DNA of 64,000 nucleotides from Aquincola tertiaricarbonis (GTDB lineage: Bacteria > Pseudomonadota > Gammaproteobacteria > Burkholderiales > Burkholderiaceae_C), in assembly GCF_023573145.1 (NCBI RefSeq), contig NZ_CP097636.1, positions 1,922,001 through 1,986,000 on the forward strand, given 5' to 3'. How positions within the stretch are numbered: the first letter of the stretch is position 1; each line of letters starts with the position of its first letter. The translations under genes and the position numbers were made by a program. The notes beneath the pieces are model-generated. The model was not told where the DNA came from. It saw only the letters and a program-made list of their open reading frames with translations, and did no database searches. Below are positions 33,644 through 42,348 of this stretch, piece after piece.

Positions 33644-34617
33644 CCTCCTCCGCCTCCCCCAGCCCCACGCGCACTGGCGCGCTGCGCAGCGAGCTGGCCA
33701 CCTACCTGGGCCTGGCCGCCGTGCTGGTGGCCATGGTGCTGCTGTTCAGCACGCTCAGCGACTACTTCTTCAGCGTCGAGACCTTCATCGCCATCGTCAA
33801 CGAGATCCCCGCGCTGGCGGTGATGGCGGTGGGCATGACCTTCGTGCTCATCGTGGCCGGCATCGACCTGTCGGTGGGCTCGGTGCTGGCATTGAGCGCC
33901 GCGCTCAGCGCCACCGCCATCCTGCAGTGGCAATGGAGCGTGCCGGCCGCGGCGCTGCTGGGCCTGGGCGCCGGCGTGCTGTGCGGCGCGGTGCTGGGCT
34001 CGGTGTCGGTGGCCTTCCGGCTGCCGTCCTTCATCGTCTCTCTGGGCATGCTGGAAGTGGTGCGCGGCGCGGCCTATCTGGTCACCGATTCACGCACCCA
34101 GTACGTGGGCGAGCGCATCTCCTGGCTGGCCCAGCCCTGGCTGGGCAATGTGTCGGCGGCCTTCGTCATCGCGGTGCTGCTGGTCATCGTCGGCCAGCTG
34201 GTGCTCACGCGCACGGTGTTCGGCCGCAGCGTGGTGGGCATCGGCACCAACGAAGAAGCGATGCGCCTGGCCGGCGTCGATCCGCGGCCCATCCGCATCG
34301 CCGTGTTCGCCCTCACCGGCCTGCTGGCCGCGCTGGCGGGCCTGATGCAGGCGGCCCGGCTGGAAGCGGCCGACCCCAATGCGGGCCAGGGCATCGAGCT
34401 GCGTGTCATCGCCGCGGTGGTGATCGGCGGCACCAGCCTGATGGGCGGGCGCGGCTCGGTGGTCACCACCTTCTTCGGCGTGCTGATCATCGCGGTGCTG
34501 GAAGCCGGCCTGGCCCAGGTGGGCGCCAGCGAGCCCAGCAAGCGCGTGGTCACCGGCTGCGTGATCGTGGCGGCGGTGATCGTCGACACGCTGCGCCAGC
34601 GCCGCCGCGGAGGCTGA
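33640..34617 (+). CDS. rbsC: Ribose ABC transporter permease
   Basis: This 325-residue membrane subunit of the BPD_transp_2 family has about eight to ten hydrophobic helices. The typical cytoplasmic-loop motif GTNEEAMRLAGVDPRPIRIAVF contacts the ATPase, and AVVIGGTSLMGGRGSV follows it. It overlaps rbsA by four bases and is followed by the regulator after six bases. Confidence 0.95.
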   Translation: MTSSASPSPTRTGALRSELATYLGLAAVLVAMVLLFSTLSDYFFSVETFIAIVNEIPALAVMAVGMTFVLIVAGIDLSVGSVLALSAALSATAILQWQWSVPAAALLGLGAGVLCGAVLGSVSVAFRLPSFIVSLGMLEVVRGAAYLVTDSRTQYVGERISWLAQPWLGNVSAAFVIAVLLVIVGQLVLTRTVFGRSVVGIGTNEEAMRLAGVDPRPIRIAVFALTGLLAALAGLMQAARLEAADPNAGQGIELRVIAAVVIGGTSLMGGRGSVVTTFFGVLIIAVLEAGLAQVGASEPSKRVVTGCVIVAAVIVDTLRQRRRGG

Positions 34618-34623
34618 GCGGTC

Positions 34624-35646
34624 ATGGCCACCATCAAGGACGTGGCGCTGCGCGCCGGCGTGTCCGTCACCACCGTCTCGCACGTGGTCAACGGCACGCG
34701 GCACGTCAGCCCCGACGGGCGCGAGCGGGTGGAGCAAGCCATCCGCGCGCTGGGCTACGTGCCCAGTGCGGTGGCCCGCAGCCTGAAGCGCAACACCACG
34801 CACACGCTGGGCATGATCACGCCCAACAGCTCCAACCCCTACTTCGCCGAGATCGTGCGCGCGGCCGAAGACCGCTGCTTCGGTGCCGGCTACACCCTCA
34901 TCCTGTGCAACACCGACGATGAGCCGCGGCGCCAGAGCATGGTGCTGCAGGTGCTGGCCCAGCGCCGCATCGACGGCCTGATCGTGGTCAGCAGCGGCGA
35001 CGACGCCGGCCTGCCCGCGCTGCTGGCCGGGCTGGAGATGCCCACCGTGCTGCTGGACCGCGAGATCGACACCCTGCCCTGCGACCTGGTGGAAACCGCC
35101 CACATGAACGGCGCGCTGCTGGCCACCCGCCACCTGGCCACGCTGGGCCACCGGCGCATCGCCTGCATCGGCGGCCCGCGCGGCCTGGTGCCCAGCGAGC
35201 AGCGCATCGCCGGCTGGCGGCTGGCGCTGGCCGAGATCGGCGCCGGCAGTGGGCACACCCCCGAGCCCGAGGCCGACGAGCTGCTGTGGCATGGCGACTT
35301 CACCAGTGAAAGCGGCTATGCCTGCATGCATGCGCTGCTGCGCCACACGCCGCGGCCCAGCGCCGTGTTCGTGGCCAACGACCTGATGGCGCTGGGCGCC
35401 TTGTGCGCCGCCCATGAATGCGGCGTGGACGTGCCGGGCGACATCTCGGTGGTGGGCTTCGACGACATCGAGCTGGCCCGCTTCAGCAGCCCGCCGCTGA
35501 CCACGGTGGCGCAGCCCAAGCAGCGCATCGCGGCGCTGGCGGTGGACATGCTGCTCGAACGCATCGAGGGCCGGCGCGCCGACCCGCGCAAGGTGGTGCT
35601 GCAGCCTGAGCTGCGGGTGCGCGCTTCCAGCGGAGCGGCCCGATGA
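34624..35646 (+). CDS. rbsR: LacI-family transcriptional regulator, RbsR-like
   Basis: This 340-residue repressor begins directly with the LacI helix-turn-helix MATIKDVALRAGVSVTTVSHVVN. The hinge helix PSAVARSLKRN and a periplasmic-binding-protein-like sensor domain (GMITPNSSNPYFAEIV, VVGFDDIELARF) follow. Being inside the ribose operon, it should bind the two CG-centred operators upstream of rbsB and be released by ribose. Its stop overlaps the ribokinase ATG by four bases. Confidence 0.93.
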   Translation: MATIKDVALRAGVSVTTVSHVVNGTRHVSPDGRERVEQAIRALGYVPSAVARSLKRNTTHTLGMITPNSSNPYFAEIVRAAEDRCFGAGYTLILCNTDDEPRRQSMVLQVLAQRRIDGLIVVSSGDDAGLPALLAGLEMPTVLLDREIDTLPCDLVETAHMNGALLATRHLATLGHRRIACIGGPRGLVPSEQRIAGWRLALAEIGAGSGHTPEPEADELLWHGDFTSESGYACMHALLRHTPRPSAVFVANDLMALGALCAAHECGVDVPGDISVVGFDDIELARFSSPPLTTVAQPKQRIAALAVDMLLERIEGRRADPRKVVLQPELRVRASSGAAR

Positions 35647-36590
35647 GCAGCACTTCGACCAGCCCAGCCATCGTGGTACTCGGCAGCCTGAACATGGACC
35701 TGCTGATGCGGGTGCCGCGGGCGCCGCAGGCCGGTGAAACCCTGCTCGGCCGCTCGCTGCAGCACCTGCCCGGTGGCAAGGGCGGCAACCAGGCCGTGAG
35801 CTGCGCCCGCCAGGGCGCCGCGGTGACGCTGATCGCCCGCGTGGGCCGCGACGCCGACGGCGATGCGCTGTGCGCCGCACTGTCGGCCGACGGCATCCGC
35901 CTCGATGCGGTGCAGCGCGACGACACCGAGGCCACCGGCGTGGCGCTGGTGATGGTGGAAGACAGCGCGCAGAACCGCATCGTCGTCATCCCCGGCGCCA
36001 ACCTCACGGTGACGCTGGATGAAGCGGTGTTCGCCCAGGCGCTGCAGGGCGCGGGCGCCTTCGTCACCCAGCTCGAATCGCCGCTGTCGGTGGTGCTGCG
36101 CGCGGTGGCACTGGCGCAGGCCGCCGGCTGCCCGGTGGTGCTCAATCCGTCACCCATGCAGCCGCTGCCGGACGCGCTCTGGCCGCAAATCGACACCCTG
36201 GTGGTCAACGAAGTGGAAGCCGCCGAATACACCGGCCTGCCGGTGGCCGACGGGATCGGCGCCGTGGCCGCCGCGCGGGCGCTGATGCAGCGTGGCGTGC
36301 GCCGCGTGGTGGTGACGCTGGGCGCGCAGGGCGCGGTGAGCGTGGATGCGCAGGCCGCGGTCTGGCACCCGTCGTTGAAGGTGCAGGCGGTGGACACCAC
36401 CGCCGCCGGCGACACCTTCACCGGCGCGCTGGCCGTGGCCCTGGCCCGCGGCGCCGCGCTGCCCGAGGCGGCACGCCGCGGCATCCGCGCCGCGGCGCTG
36501 TGCGTCACCCGCCCCGGCGCGCAACCGTCCATCCCGCATGCGTCCGAGGTGGATGCCATGCCCGAACCCCCGCCCTGGAGTGCCCTATGA
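35643..36590 (+). CDS. rbsK: Ribokinase
   Basis: This is a 315-residue PfkB-family sugar kinase that phosphorylates ribose at O5. The N-terminal LGSLNMDLLMRVPRAPQAGETLLG and the GGKGGNQAVSCARQGA motif are classic ribokinase features. Anion-hole and catalytic Asp lie in VDTTAAGDTFTGALAVAL. The C-terminus is about ten residues longer than in the E. coli enzyme. It lies between the regulator and RbsD with overlaps at both ends. Confidence 0.96.
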   Translation: MSSTSTSPAIVVLGSLNMDLLMRVPRAPQAGETLLGRSLQHLPGGKGGNQAVSCARQGAAVTLIARVGRDADGDALCAALSADGIRLDAVQRDDTEATGVALVMVEDSAQNRIVVIPGANLTVTLDEAVFAQALQGAGAFVTQLESPLSVVLRAVALAQAAGCPVVLNPSPMQPLPDALWPQIDTLVVNEVEAAEYTGLPVADGIGAVAAARALMQRGVRRVVVTLGAQGAVSVDAQAAVWHPSLKVQAVDTTAAGDTFTGALAVALARGAALPEAARRGIRAAALCVTRPGAQPSIPHASEVDAMPEPPPWSAL

Positions 36591-36994
36591 AGCGCAACCG
36601 CCTGCTGCATGCCGAACTGTCCCGCGTCATCGCCTCGCTGGGCCATGGCGATGCGCTGGTGATCGGCGACGCCGGCCTGCCCATCCCCGATGCGCCGCAG
36701 GGCCACGGCGGCCCGCAGCGCATCGACCTGGCGGTCACCCGCGGCGTGCCCGCCTTCGACGACGTGCTGGCCGCGGTGCTGAGCGAGATGCAGGTCGAGC
36801 GCGCCCTCATCGCCACCGAAGCCTGCGATGGCGGCAGCGCCCTGCCCGCCTGGGTGGCGCCGATCGACGCGCCAGTGCAGGCCGTGAGCCATGAAGACCT
36901 GAAGCTGGCCACCCGCAGCGCCCGCGCCGTGGTGCGCACCGGCGAGTTCACGCCCTACCGCAACGTGGTGCTGCTGGCGGGCGTGGTGTTCTGA
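36587..36994 (+). CDS. rbsD: D-ribose pyranase
   Basis: This 135-residue protein interconverts the pyranose and furanose forms of ribose, supplying the form used by ribokinase. Family features are LHAELSRVIASLGHGDALVIGDAGLPIP, where the His of the active site lies in LGHGD, and the C-terminal RTGEFTPYRNVVLLAGVVF. It is the last gene of the operon and overlaps rbsK by four bases. The convergent chemoreceptor gene ends four bases away. Confidence 0.95.
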   Translation: MKRNRLLHAELSRVIASLGHGDALVIGDAGLPIPDAPQGHGGPQRIDLAVTRGVPAFDDVLAAVLSEMQVERALIATEACDGGSALPAWVAPIDAPVQAVSHEDLKLATRSARAVVRTGEFTPYRNVVLLAGVVF

Positions 36995-36998
36995 TGGT

Positions 36999-38978
36999 CT
37001 AGGCGCCAGCCTGGGCGCCGGCCAGCTTGAACACGTCCACCGCACGCACCAGCTGCTGCGCCTGACTCTTCAGGCTCTCGGCGGCGGCAGCGCTTTGCTC
37101 GACCAGCGCGGCGTTCTGCTGCGTCACATGGTCCATCTGCCCCACGGCCTGCCCCACCTGGGTGATGCCGGCGCTCTGCGCCTGGCTGGCTGAGGAGATC
37201 TCGGCCACGATGTGGCTCACGCGCTGGATGGACGCCACGATCTCGGCCATGGTCTGGCCCGCCTCGGCCACCAGCTGCGTACCGCCCTGCACCTGCTCGA
37301 CGCTGCGGCCGATCAAGGTCTTGATCTGCTTGGCCGCCTCGGCGCTGCGCTGCGCCAGCGTGCGCACCTCGCCGGCCACCACGGCAAAGCCCCGGCCCTG
37401 TTCGCCGGCGCGCGCCGCCTCCACCGCCGCGTTGAGGGCCAGGATGTTGGTCTGGAAGGCGATGCCGTCGATCACGCCGATGATGTCGCTGATCTGGCTG
37501 CTGCTGTCGCTGATGGCCTGCATGGTGCCCACCACCCGGCCCACCACCTCGCCGCCCTGGGCCGCCACCTGCGAGGCGGTCTGCGCCAGGTCGTTGGCCT
37601 GCACCGCGCTGTCGGCATTGGCGCGCACCGTGGTGTTCAGCTGTTCCATCGTGGCGGCCGTCTGCTGCAACGCGCTGGCCTGCTCTTCGGTGCGCTCGCT
37701 CAGGTGCTGATTGCCCTGCGCGATGTCGGCGCTGGCGCTGGCCACCGACTCGGAGCTCAAGCGCACCTTGGCGATCATCGCGGCCAGCGCCTGGTCGGCC
37801 TGCGCCAGCGCGCTGGACAGGTCGGCGAACTCGTCGCGGGCCTGCACCGGCTGCACCTGGCCCAGCTGCCCGTCGGCAATGGCGCGCACCGAACCGGTCA
37901 CGCGGTCCAGGCTGTGGCGCGTGCCCAGGTACATGCCCACGTAGAAATACAGCGACGCCAGCGTGCCCAGCAGCAGCAGCGCGGTGGTGAGGTTGCGGTG
38001 CAGCGTGGCGCGCTCGATGCGCTCGGCCAGCAGGTCGGCCAGCACGGCGCGGTTCTGCTCCACCAGCGCCCAGGCAGCGTCGATGGTGGGCCTGGCCGCC
38101 TCAGCCGCCTGCGCCGGCGTCACGGTGATGGCGTCTGCCGCGGTGAAGTGCTTGCGCACAAAGGCCAGGTATTGCTGGGAACTGGTTTTCAAGGCATCGA
38201 ACGGCGGGCCCAGGCGCTGCTCCAAGTCGGGGTTGGCCTTCATGGCCTGCTTGAGCATGTTCTGAACATTGCCAAAGGTGTCGTTCAGCCGTGCTTCGGT
38301 CACCTCATAAAACACCTTGTCGGCCGGCGACAGCACGCCCCGCGCCATGTTCAAGGCGGTGTAGGCAGCCATGCGCACCGCAATACCGGCGGTGCTGGGC
38401 GTGTTGTTGGCCAACGGATAGCCCAGGTAGAACAAATCCAGATCGGATCCCAGCGCCATGCCCGAGCGGTCGCCCATCTCACGCATGAAGGCATACAAGC
38501 GGCCATATTCGGGCGCGTGCGCCGCAAAAGCCTTGGGCGCAAATTCAGCGTCCAGCGGCAGCGCCTCAACCTTTTTCTGCAATTCGACCCAGCCCTCGCG
38601 CAAACCCTGCACGTCCTTGCGCATGTCGAACAGCGGCAATGCCTGCGCCACCTGCGTCTCGATCTCGGTCAGCGTGCGTTCCACCACCGCGGCCTGCTGC
38701 CTGAAGCGCTCGCGCACCGTGGTGTCGCCGGGCGGCGCGGTGATCGTGATGCGCCGGCTTTCGATCAGCACCTGATTCCATTGCGCCAAACTCTTCATCA
38801 AATCGACGGCGGCGGCCTGCGAACGCAAGGCGCCCACCTGCTGATAACTGGCGATGACGCTGGCCACGCCCAAAAAGGCCAACAGGCCGAAAACGATGGT
38901 GCCTGACAGCGCAAACTTCATTCCGAAACGAAGGCGCGACATCAACCAGATCGCGGGGCCGAAGAATACTGAACTCAC
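36999..38978 (-). CDS. Methyl-accepting chemotaxis protein
   Basis: This is a 659-residue chemoreceptor. A first membrane helix (about 20-45) is followed by a periplasmic four-helix ligand domain of about 280 residues, a second helix (around 335-355) and a HAMP domain. A long cytoplasmic signalling coiled coil contains the hairpin tip [41 protein letters not shown]. The C-terminus has no NWETF-type CheR tether. GTG at 38978 is chosen because AGGAG lies eight bases upstream; a GTG three codons earlier and an ATG at 38942 are alternatives. It is next to the ribose operon, but the ligand cannot be told. Confidence 0.93.
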   Translation of the reverse strand: MSSVFFGPAIWLMSRLRFGMKFALSGTIVFGLLAFLGVASVIASYQQVGALRSQAAAVDLMKSLAQWNQVLIESRRITITAPPGDTTVRERFRQQAAVVERTLTEIETQVAQALPLFDMRKDVQGLREGWVELQKKVEALPLDAEFAPKAFAAHAPEYGRLYAFMREMGDRSGMALGSDLDLFYLGYPLANNTPSTAGIAVRMAAYTALNMARGVLSPADKVFYEVTEARLNDTFGNVQNMLKQAMKANPDLEQRLGPPFDALKTSSQQYLAFVRKHFTAADAITVTPAQAAEAARPTIDAAWALVEQNRAVLADLLAERIERATLHRNLTTALLLLGTLASLYFYVGMYLGTRHSLDRVTGSVRAIADGQLGQVQPVQARDEFADLSSALAQADQALAAMIAKVRLSSESVASASADIAQGNQHLSERTEEQASALQQTAATMEQLNTTVRANADSAVQANDLAQTASQVAAQGGEVVGRVVGTMQAISDSSSQISDIIGVIDGIAFQTNILALNAAVEAARAGEQGRGFAVVAGEVRTLAQRSAEAAKQIKTLIGRSVEQVQGGTQLVAEAGQTMAEIVASIQRVSHIVAEISSASQAQSAGITQVGQAVGQMDHVTQQNAALVEQSAAAAESLKSQAQQLVRAVDVFKLAGAQAGA

Positions 38979-39213
38979 TGATTCCACTCCTGTGCGCCGT
39001 TATCGGGGCGGCACTGCGCCACCCGCCGTGTTTTTGTCGGCGCATGTAACAAGGACTTGAACCAGATCGAGAGGACATGGCGACGCCGGGCACGAAACCA
39101 TGGGTCGTGCCCTGCGCAGCCTGCTCATTTCTGCTTTATTAATCTCCAGCCATGGTGATTTATTTGGGCGCCGCTGATGGGCGCAAAGAAATGGCAACGT
39201 GGTTTTGCAGCGG

Positions 39214-39564
39214 TCAGTCGGCGCTTGCCTCAGCCGCGCGTGCGCGCCGCCGCTGCCGCCGCATGTCTTGCGCGCGACGGGCCTCGCGCAGCAGGAAGCG
39301 CGTCGCCCGCGCCAGGGCACGGTCCAGCGCGCTGCGCCAGTCGGCGGCCACCGAACTCACCACCACCGGGCCCACCCCGTCGGTGCGCAAGGCCAGCTGG
39401 CAGCGCTTGTCGACGCCGCCGCGCGGGCCGTTCACGTCCGACAGTTCCACCTCGGCCCGCGGCACGCGGGTTTTCAGGCGGCGCAGCGCAAAGCGCAGAC
39501 GCTGCTCGGCCAGCAGGCGCAGGCCGGCAGCCTGCGGATCGCGGGAGGTGAAGACGACTTGCAT
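39214..39564 (-). CDS. Short ribosome-hibernation-factor-like protein (HPF/YfiA fold)
   Basis: This is a 116-residue basic protein. The strand-rich core (LRFALRRLKTRVPRAEVELSD, then VNGPRGGVDKRCQLALR) resembles the sigma-54 modulation/HPF domain, including the NG-GG-DK-C pattern. It ends in a very Arg-rich helix (RRQRRRARAAEASAD). It has the length of short-form HPF but is not linked to rpoN or pts genes, where the housekeeping copy usually sits. It is probably a stress paralogue. TGGAG precedes the ATG. Confidence 0.72.
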   Translation of the reverse strand: MQVVFTSRDPQAAGLRLLAEQRLRFALRRLKTRVPRAEVELSDVNGPRGGVDKRCQLALRTDGVGPVVVSSVAADWRSALDRALARATRFLLREARRAQDMRRQRRRARAAEASAD

Positions 39565-39781
39565 CGCGGCACTCCATCCAAGTTGAGGAGGCCTCACGGT
39601 AGGCCGCTGCCCGCTGCGGATAAATCAGGCTGTGGTTGATCCTGGCGAAGGAAAAACCTGCCCGTGAAGAAAGCGCGATCGTGAGGATTTCACGATGCAT
39701 GGCTCAGACAAACCTATGTTTTTCTCGAAGCACCGGCCCGGCACAGTGCGGGCTCCTTCACCACTGCACCTGGAGTTCTCC

Positions 39782-40186
39782 ATGCGCCACTACCCCGCCA
39801 ACAGCCCGGAAGCCGCCGCCCGCATCGTCGCGCTGGTCCTCATCTCCGACGGCCACGTGTGCCGGTCGGAACTGGCCTTGCTGGAAGAGATGGACCTGCC
39901 CGGTGAGCTGGGCCTGCGCGCCGATGCGATGCCAGCCATCGTGCAGACGCTGTGCGAAGACCTGCTGACCGCGGCGCCGCACGGCGCGGGCCTGGGCAGC
40001 AGCGTGGACGCCGATCTGCTGGGCGCGTTGATGCGTGACATCACCGACCTATCGCTGCAGCGCAAGGTGGTGCAGCTGGCCCTGGCGGCGGCCGCGGCCG
40101 ATGCCCACCTGAGCGACGGCGAAGAAGCGATGCTGGAGGCGGTGCGCCGCCACTGGCCGCAGGCGATGCCGCTGGCGATTGCCTGA
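39782..40186 (+). CDS. TerB-like helical protein
   Basis: This is a 134-residue acidic all-helical protein with a TerB-type repeat. ALVLISDGHVCRSELALLEEM forms the first acidic helix pair, and ALAAAAADAHLSDGEEAMLEAVRRHW the second. In such folds the D-G/S-x-E clusters bind divalent metal. No other tellurite-resistance genes are nearby, so the name reflects fold only. GGAG six bases before the ATG supports this start over the upstream ATG at 39695. Confidence 0.75.
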   Translation: MRHYPANSPEAAARIVALVLISDGHVCRSELALLEEMDLPGELGLRADAMPAIVQTLCEDLLTAAPHGAGLGSSVDADLLGALMRDITDLSLQRKVVQLALAAAAADAHLSDGEEAMLEAVRRHWPQAMPLAIA

Positions 40187-40207
40187 GCCATGGCCTGACC
40201 CTGAACC

Positions 40208-40230
40208 CGGGGCCCCTGTGCGGGGCCCCG
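40208..40230 (+). terminator. GC-rich hairpin after the TerB-like gene
   Basis: CGGGGCCCC and its exact complement are separated by TGTGC, 22 bases downstream of the stop. No T run follows, so it is either a weak terminator or a stabilising 3' hairpin. Confidence 0.5.
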
Positions 40231-40238
40231 CAAGCTGT

Positions 40239-40264
40239 CGGTTTCCTGTCCTACGTGGAAACCG
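40239..40264. promoter_or_regulatory. Inverted repeat CGGTTTCC-N10-GGAAACCG upstream of tctB
   Basis: Two perfect 8-base arms lie one helical turn apart, 60 bases before the tctB ATG. The centre-to-centre distance of 18 bases suits a dimeric regulator. The TctD-like response regulator encoded at the far end of this cluster is a natural candidate. Confidence 0.55.
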
Positions 40265-40324
40265 TGGTGGCGTGCAAAAGGCGCAGTCCTAGAGTGATTT
40301 GCGTCCACTTCAACCGCCACCACC

Positions 40325-40747
40325 ATGAACCAGAACACAGCCCGAGGACTGTTCCTCGCCGCGATCGCGCTCGCCTTCGGAGGGGGCGCGCTGCTGCACT
40401 TTCCGATCGGCACCTTCAGCCGGGCCGGCGCGGGCCTGTTCCCGCTGATGATCAGCAGCCTGCTGCTGCTCATCGCCGTGGCCATGCTGGTGCGCGCGCG
40501 CCTCGTGCCGCCGGTGCCGATGGACTTCAACTTCAGGAACATCGCGCTGATCATGGCCTCGCTGGGCGGCATGGCGCTGGCCTCGCTGTACCTGGACATG
40601 GCGGTGGGCATCGTCGTGATGGTGTTCATCTCGGCCTTCGCCGGCACCACCTACTCCATCAAGCGCAATGCCATCGTCTCGGCCTCGCTGATCCTCGTGG
40701 CCTTCGGCTTCCAGCAGCTGCTGGGCCTCAACCTGCCGCTGTTCTGA
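40325..40747 (+). CDS. tctB: Tripartite tricarboxylate transporter, TctB small membrane subunit
   Basis: This is a 140-residue protein with four hydrophobic helices and the TctB pattern: GIGTF-like glycine/phenylalanine motif (FPIGTFSRAGAGLFPLMIS) in the first loop, and a C-terminal helix ending in LLGLNLPLF. It is immediately followed by tctA (four bases). TctB assists the large subunit in sodium- or proton-driven uptake of carboxylates. No TctC binding-protein gene is adjacent. Confidence 0.9.
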   Translation: MNQNTARGLFLAAIALAFGGGALLHFPIGTFSRAGAGLFPLMISSLLLLIAVAMLVRARLVPPVPMDFNFRNIALIMASLGGMALASLYLDMAVGIVVMVFISAFAGTTYSIKRNAIVSASLILVAFGFQQLLGLNLPLF

Positions 40748-40751
40748 CGCC

Positions 40752-42278
40752 ATGGACATCCTGCACAACCTGGCGTTCGGCTTCAGCCATGCGCTGACCT
40801 GGCAGAACCTGATGTTCTGCGCCATCGGCTGCACCGTGGGCACCCTGGTGGGCCTGCTGCCCGGCCTGGGCCCGCTGGCCACCATCAGCCTGCTGCTGCC
40901 GCTGACCTATTCCATCCCCACCACCGGCGCGCTGATCATGCTGGCCGGCATCTACTACGGGGCGCAGTACGGCGACAGCGTGAGCGCCATCACGATGAAG
41001 ATCCCGCATGCCAGCAGCATCGTGGCTTGCATAGACGGGTATGCGATGACGCTCAAGGGCAAGACCGGGCTGGCCTTGTTCACCGCGGGCTTTTCCAGCT
41101 TCATCGGCGGCACGGTGGCCATCGTGGTGCTGTCCAGCCTGGCACCCACGCTGGGCGAGGTGGCGCTGCTGTTCGGGCCCACCGACTACTGCGCGCTGAT
41201 GCTGGTGGGCTTCGTCTGCGTGAGCTTCGTGACCACCGGCAGCCTGCTCAACGGCCTGGCCATGTGCCTGATCGGCGTGCTGCTCGGCCAGATCGGCACC
41301 GACGTGACCAGCGGCCAGACGCGCTACACCTTCGACATCCCCTTCCTGGCCGACGGCGTGGGCCTGGTCAGCATCGCGCTGGGCTGCTTCGGCATCGCCG
41401 AGATCACCAAGAACCTGGATGCCCGCGAGGAGCGCTCGCCCTTCAACGGCAAGATCGACCTGATCCCGACCTGGGCCGAGTTCAAGCGCATCATCCCCAG
41501 CGCGCTGCGCGGCTCGGTGGTGGGTTCGGTGCTGGGCATCCTGCCCGGCGGCGGCCCGGTGATCGCGCAGTTCGCGGCCTATGCGCTGGACAAGAAGGTC
41601 AGCAAGTACAAGGACGAGATCGGCCAGGGCGCCATCGAAGGCGTGGCCGGCCAGGCCGCCGCCGACGAGGCCGCCGCGCGCACCAGCTTCATCCCGCTGA
41701 TGAGCATCGGCATCCCGGAGAACGCGGTGATGGCGCTGATGATGGCCGCCTTCATCATCAAGGGCATCCAGCCCGGCCCCAACATGATCTCGGGCCACCC
41801 CGAGCTGTTCTGGGGCCTGGTGGCCTCCATGTGGGTGGGCAACTGCTTCCTGCTGCTGCTGAACGTGCCGCTGGTGCGCTACTGGCTGTCGGTCTTCAAG
41901 ATTCCGTATGCGGTGCTGTTCCCGTCGATCTTGTTCTTCTGCTGCATCGGCACCTACAGCGTCAACAACAACCTGGACGAGATCTTCGTGACCGCGGGCT
42001 TCGGCCTGGCCGGCTACCTGTTCATGCGCCTGGGGCTGGATGCGGCGCCGCTGATGCTGGGCTTCATCCTGGGGCCGATGCTGGAAGAGAACTTCCGCCG
42101 CGCGATGCTGATCAGCCGCGGCCACTTCTCGGTGTTCGTCGAGCGGCCGATCAGCGGCACGCTGCTGGGCCTGATCGCGGCCTTCATCGTGTGGCAGCTG
42201 GTGGCCTTCTTCCGCAAGTCGCGCAAGGCGCGTGAGGCGGCGCTGCTGCCGACCGCCAACACCGCCACCGCCGCCTGA
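40752..42278 (+). CDS. tctA: Tripartite tricarboxylate transporter, TctA large permease
   Basis: This 508-residue permease has about eleven to twelve helices. The duplicated TctA motifs are visible: GLLPGLGPLATISLLLPLTY with ALIMLAGIYYGAQYGDSVSAI in the first half, and GILPGGGPVIAQFAAYALDKK with EGVAGQAAADEAAARTSFIPL in the second. It would import citrate or another carboxylate when supplied by a TctC receptor encoded elsewhere. It is followed by a very strong bidirectional terminator. Confidence 0.96.
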   Translation: MDILHNLAFGFSHALTWQNLMFCAIGCTVGTLVGLLPGLGPLATISLLLPLTYSIPTTGALIMLAGIYYGAQYGDSVSAITMKIPHASSIVACIDGYAMTLKGKTGLALFTAGFSSFIGGTVAIVVLSSLAPTLGEVALLFGPTDYCALMLVGFVCVSFVTTGSLLNGLAMCLIGVLLGQIGTDVTSGQTRYTFDIPFLADGVGLVSIALGCFGIAEITKNLDAREERSPFNGKIDLIPTWAEFKRIIPSALRGSVVGSVLGILPGGGPVIAQFAAYALDKKVSKYKDEIGQGAIEGVAGQAAADEAAARTSFIPLMSIGIPENAVMALMMAAFIIKGIQPGPNMISGHPELFWGLVASMWVGNCFLLLLNVPLVRYWLSVFKIPYAVLFPSILFFCCIGTYSVNNNLDEIFVTAGFGLAGYLFMRLGLDAAPLMLGFILGPMLEENFRRAMLISRGHFSVFVERPISGTLLGLIAAFIVWQLVAFFRKSRKAREAALLPTANTATAA

Positions 42279-42290
42279 CCGGTTGGCGCT

Positions 42291-42348
42291 GCCACGCCCT
42301 GCCGCCCCGCCAGCCCATCTGGCGATGGCGGCAGGGCGTGGCCCTTTT
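42291..42348. terminator. Long bidirectional terminator between tctA and tctE
   Basis: Sixteen-base arms (42291-42306 and 42327-42342) pair perfectly, an inner GCCAG/CTGGC stem closes the loop, and CCTTTT follows. It separates the convergent tctA and kinase genes and touches the kinase stop codon. Confidence 0.9.

Noticed and set aside
39000..39007. CCCGATAA on the minus strand before the chemoreceptor, like a sigma-28 -10 box
   Set aside because: No matching TAAA-type -35 element is found at the required distance, so a FliA promoter is not supported.
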